Positions 5,619 to 6,102 of a stretch of DNA of 6,102 nucleotides are shown piece after piece (the stretch's first letter is position 1; each line of letters opens with the position of its first letter). Both the position numbers and the translations under genes were made by a program. The stretch spans positions 1 through 6,102 of the forward strand of contig CAJMRU010000061.1 in NCBI GenBank assembly GCA_905215845.1, read 5' to 3'. The DNA comes from an uncultured bacterium (GTDB lineage Bacteria > Bacillota > Clostridia > TANB77 > CAG-508). The notes beneath the pieces were generated by a model. That model saw nothing but the letters and a program-made list of their open reading frames with translations. It did no database searches and was not told where the DNA came from.

Positions 5619-6102
5619 TATAAAGAATATCTCATTATGAAAAAAATTATTATTCCTATATTTTGAATTATAAACAAATTTAACATATTAGAAGTCAATA
5701 AATTATTAGTTGCTTCAATTACTCCTAAAAGTTTATTTTCTTTTTGTTTATTATAATGCTTTTGAGATTCAAAAAAAGTTATTAGTTCTGGTATACTTGT
5801 TATAAACCCTAATAAAAATCCAAGTATATTTTCTGATATTTTAAATATTTTCGCTAATTGTTCTAAAGTGTTTCCTAATTCATTTCCTATTAAATATAAA
5901 CTCGCACTTGTTAGTATTAAATACACAATATATACATATGTTTTTTTATTTATTTTCCTTTCTTTTTCTTCTTTTATTTTTTCTTGATTTTCTAATTCCT
6001 TGTCTTGCATTTTTAAAAATTTCTTATGGATTTTATTAGATATATACAAAAATGTAAAATATAAAAATATAAAAATAGGTACAATATATATATTTAATTC
6101 TA
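5618..6102 (-). CDS. Sodium/calcium exchanger-like membrane protein, C-terminal part (cut by window edge)
   Basis: The frame stays open from the TAA at 5618 to the right end of the window, giving 160 visible residues with the start outside; the internal TTG at 6049 has no ribosome binding site and lies inside a membrane segment. Visible membrane stretches are about residues 3-20, 54-72, 91-110 and 139-157. A highly charged Lys/Glu loop of about 33 residues (21-53) separates the first two. The segment GFLLGFITSIPELITFF (94-110) with Ser102 and Glu105, and TSNMLNLF (136-143), resemble the second alpha repeat of the CaCA family (usual forms SLPE and GSN.fN), the ion-binding part of Na+/Ca2+ and related cation antiporters. 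The usual Gly of the second motif is replaced by Thr, so the ion specificity is unclear. It is a separate transcription unit, ended by its own terminator. Confidence 0.75.
   Translation of the reverse strand, partial: ELNIYIVPIFIFLYFTFLYISNKIHKKFLKMQDKELENQEKIKEEKERKINKKTYVYIVYLILTSASLYLIGNELGNTLEQLAKIFKISENILGFLLGFITSIPELITFFESQKHYNKQKENKLLGVIEATNNLLTSNMLNLFIIQNIGIIIFFIMRYSL

Noticed and set aside
1..6102. CRISPR array, tRNA, rRNA, riboswitch or CtsR box
   Set aside because: No regularly spaced repeats, cloverleaf, conserved rRNA segments, recognisable aptamer core or GGTCAAA direct repeats were seen by eye in the intergenic regions.

Overview
The window is low-G+C DNA (roughly 30% by eye) in which every gene I can support lies on the minus strand. 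It carries the class I heat-shock operon in the order hrcA-grpE-dnaK-dnaJ. That order, a CIRCE-controlled promoter with sigma-A-type boxes, strong AGGAGG/AGGTGG ribosome binding sites and a DnaK of 618 residues without the extra segment of proteobacterial DnaK all point to a Bacillota genome, most likely a Clostridia member. I cannot name the species.

In transcription order (high to low coordinates), the window opens with the 3' part of a membrane protein that looks like the second half of a sodium/calcium-exchanger (CaCA) family antiporter (5618-6102, cut by the window edge). It ends in a hairpin plus U-tract terminator that directly abuts the hrcA promoter region. That promoter (TTGACA/TATAAT, 5527-5553) is accompanied by two CIRCE-type HrcA operators: a near-perfect one just downstream (5489-5515) and a degenerate one with exact N9 geometry overlapping the -35 (5540-5566). 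Then come hrcA (best start TTG at 5474), grpE 14 nt later, a 187-nt gap holding a perfect 32-bp inverted repeat, dnaK, a 227-nt gap with a smaller hairpin and a possible dnaJ promoter, and dnaJ. After dnaJ a separate small gene of unknown function (90-452) has its own promoter, ribosome binding site and terminator. A promoter-like element at the left edge points to a further minus-strand gene outside the window.

The core genes form one functional unit. HrcA represses the operon through CIRCE. DnaK (ATP-driven chaperone), DnaJ (co-chaperone that delivers substrate and triggers ATP hydrolysis) and GrpE (nucleotide exchange factor) form the protein-folding cycle. These genes are orthodox. The parts worth a second look are non-coding: the 32-bp inverted repeat inserted 28 nt ahead of the dnaK start codon, the paired operators around the promoter, and the unrecognised basic protein downstream of dnaJ. 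I saw no strong evidence for a wholly new multi-gene system, CRISPR array, tRNA or rRNA here.
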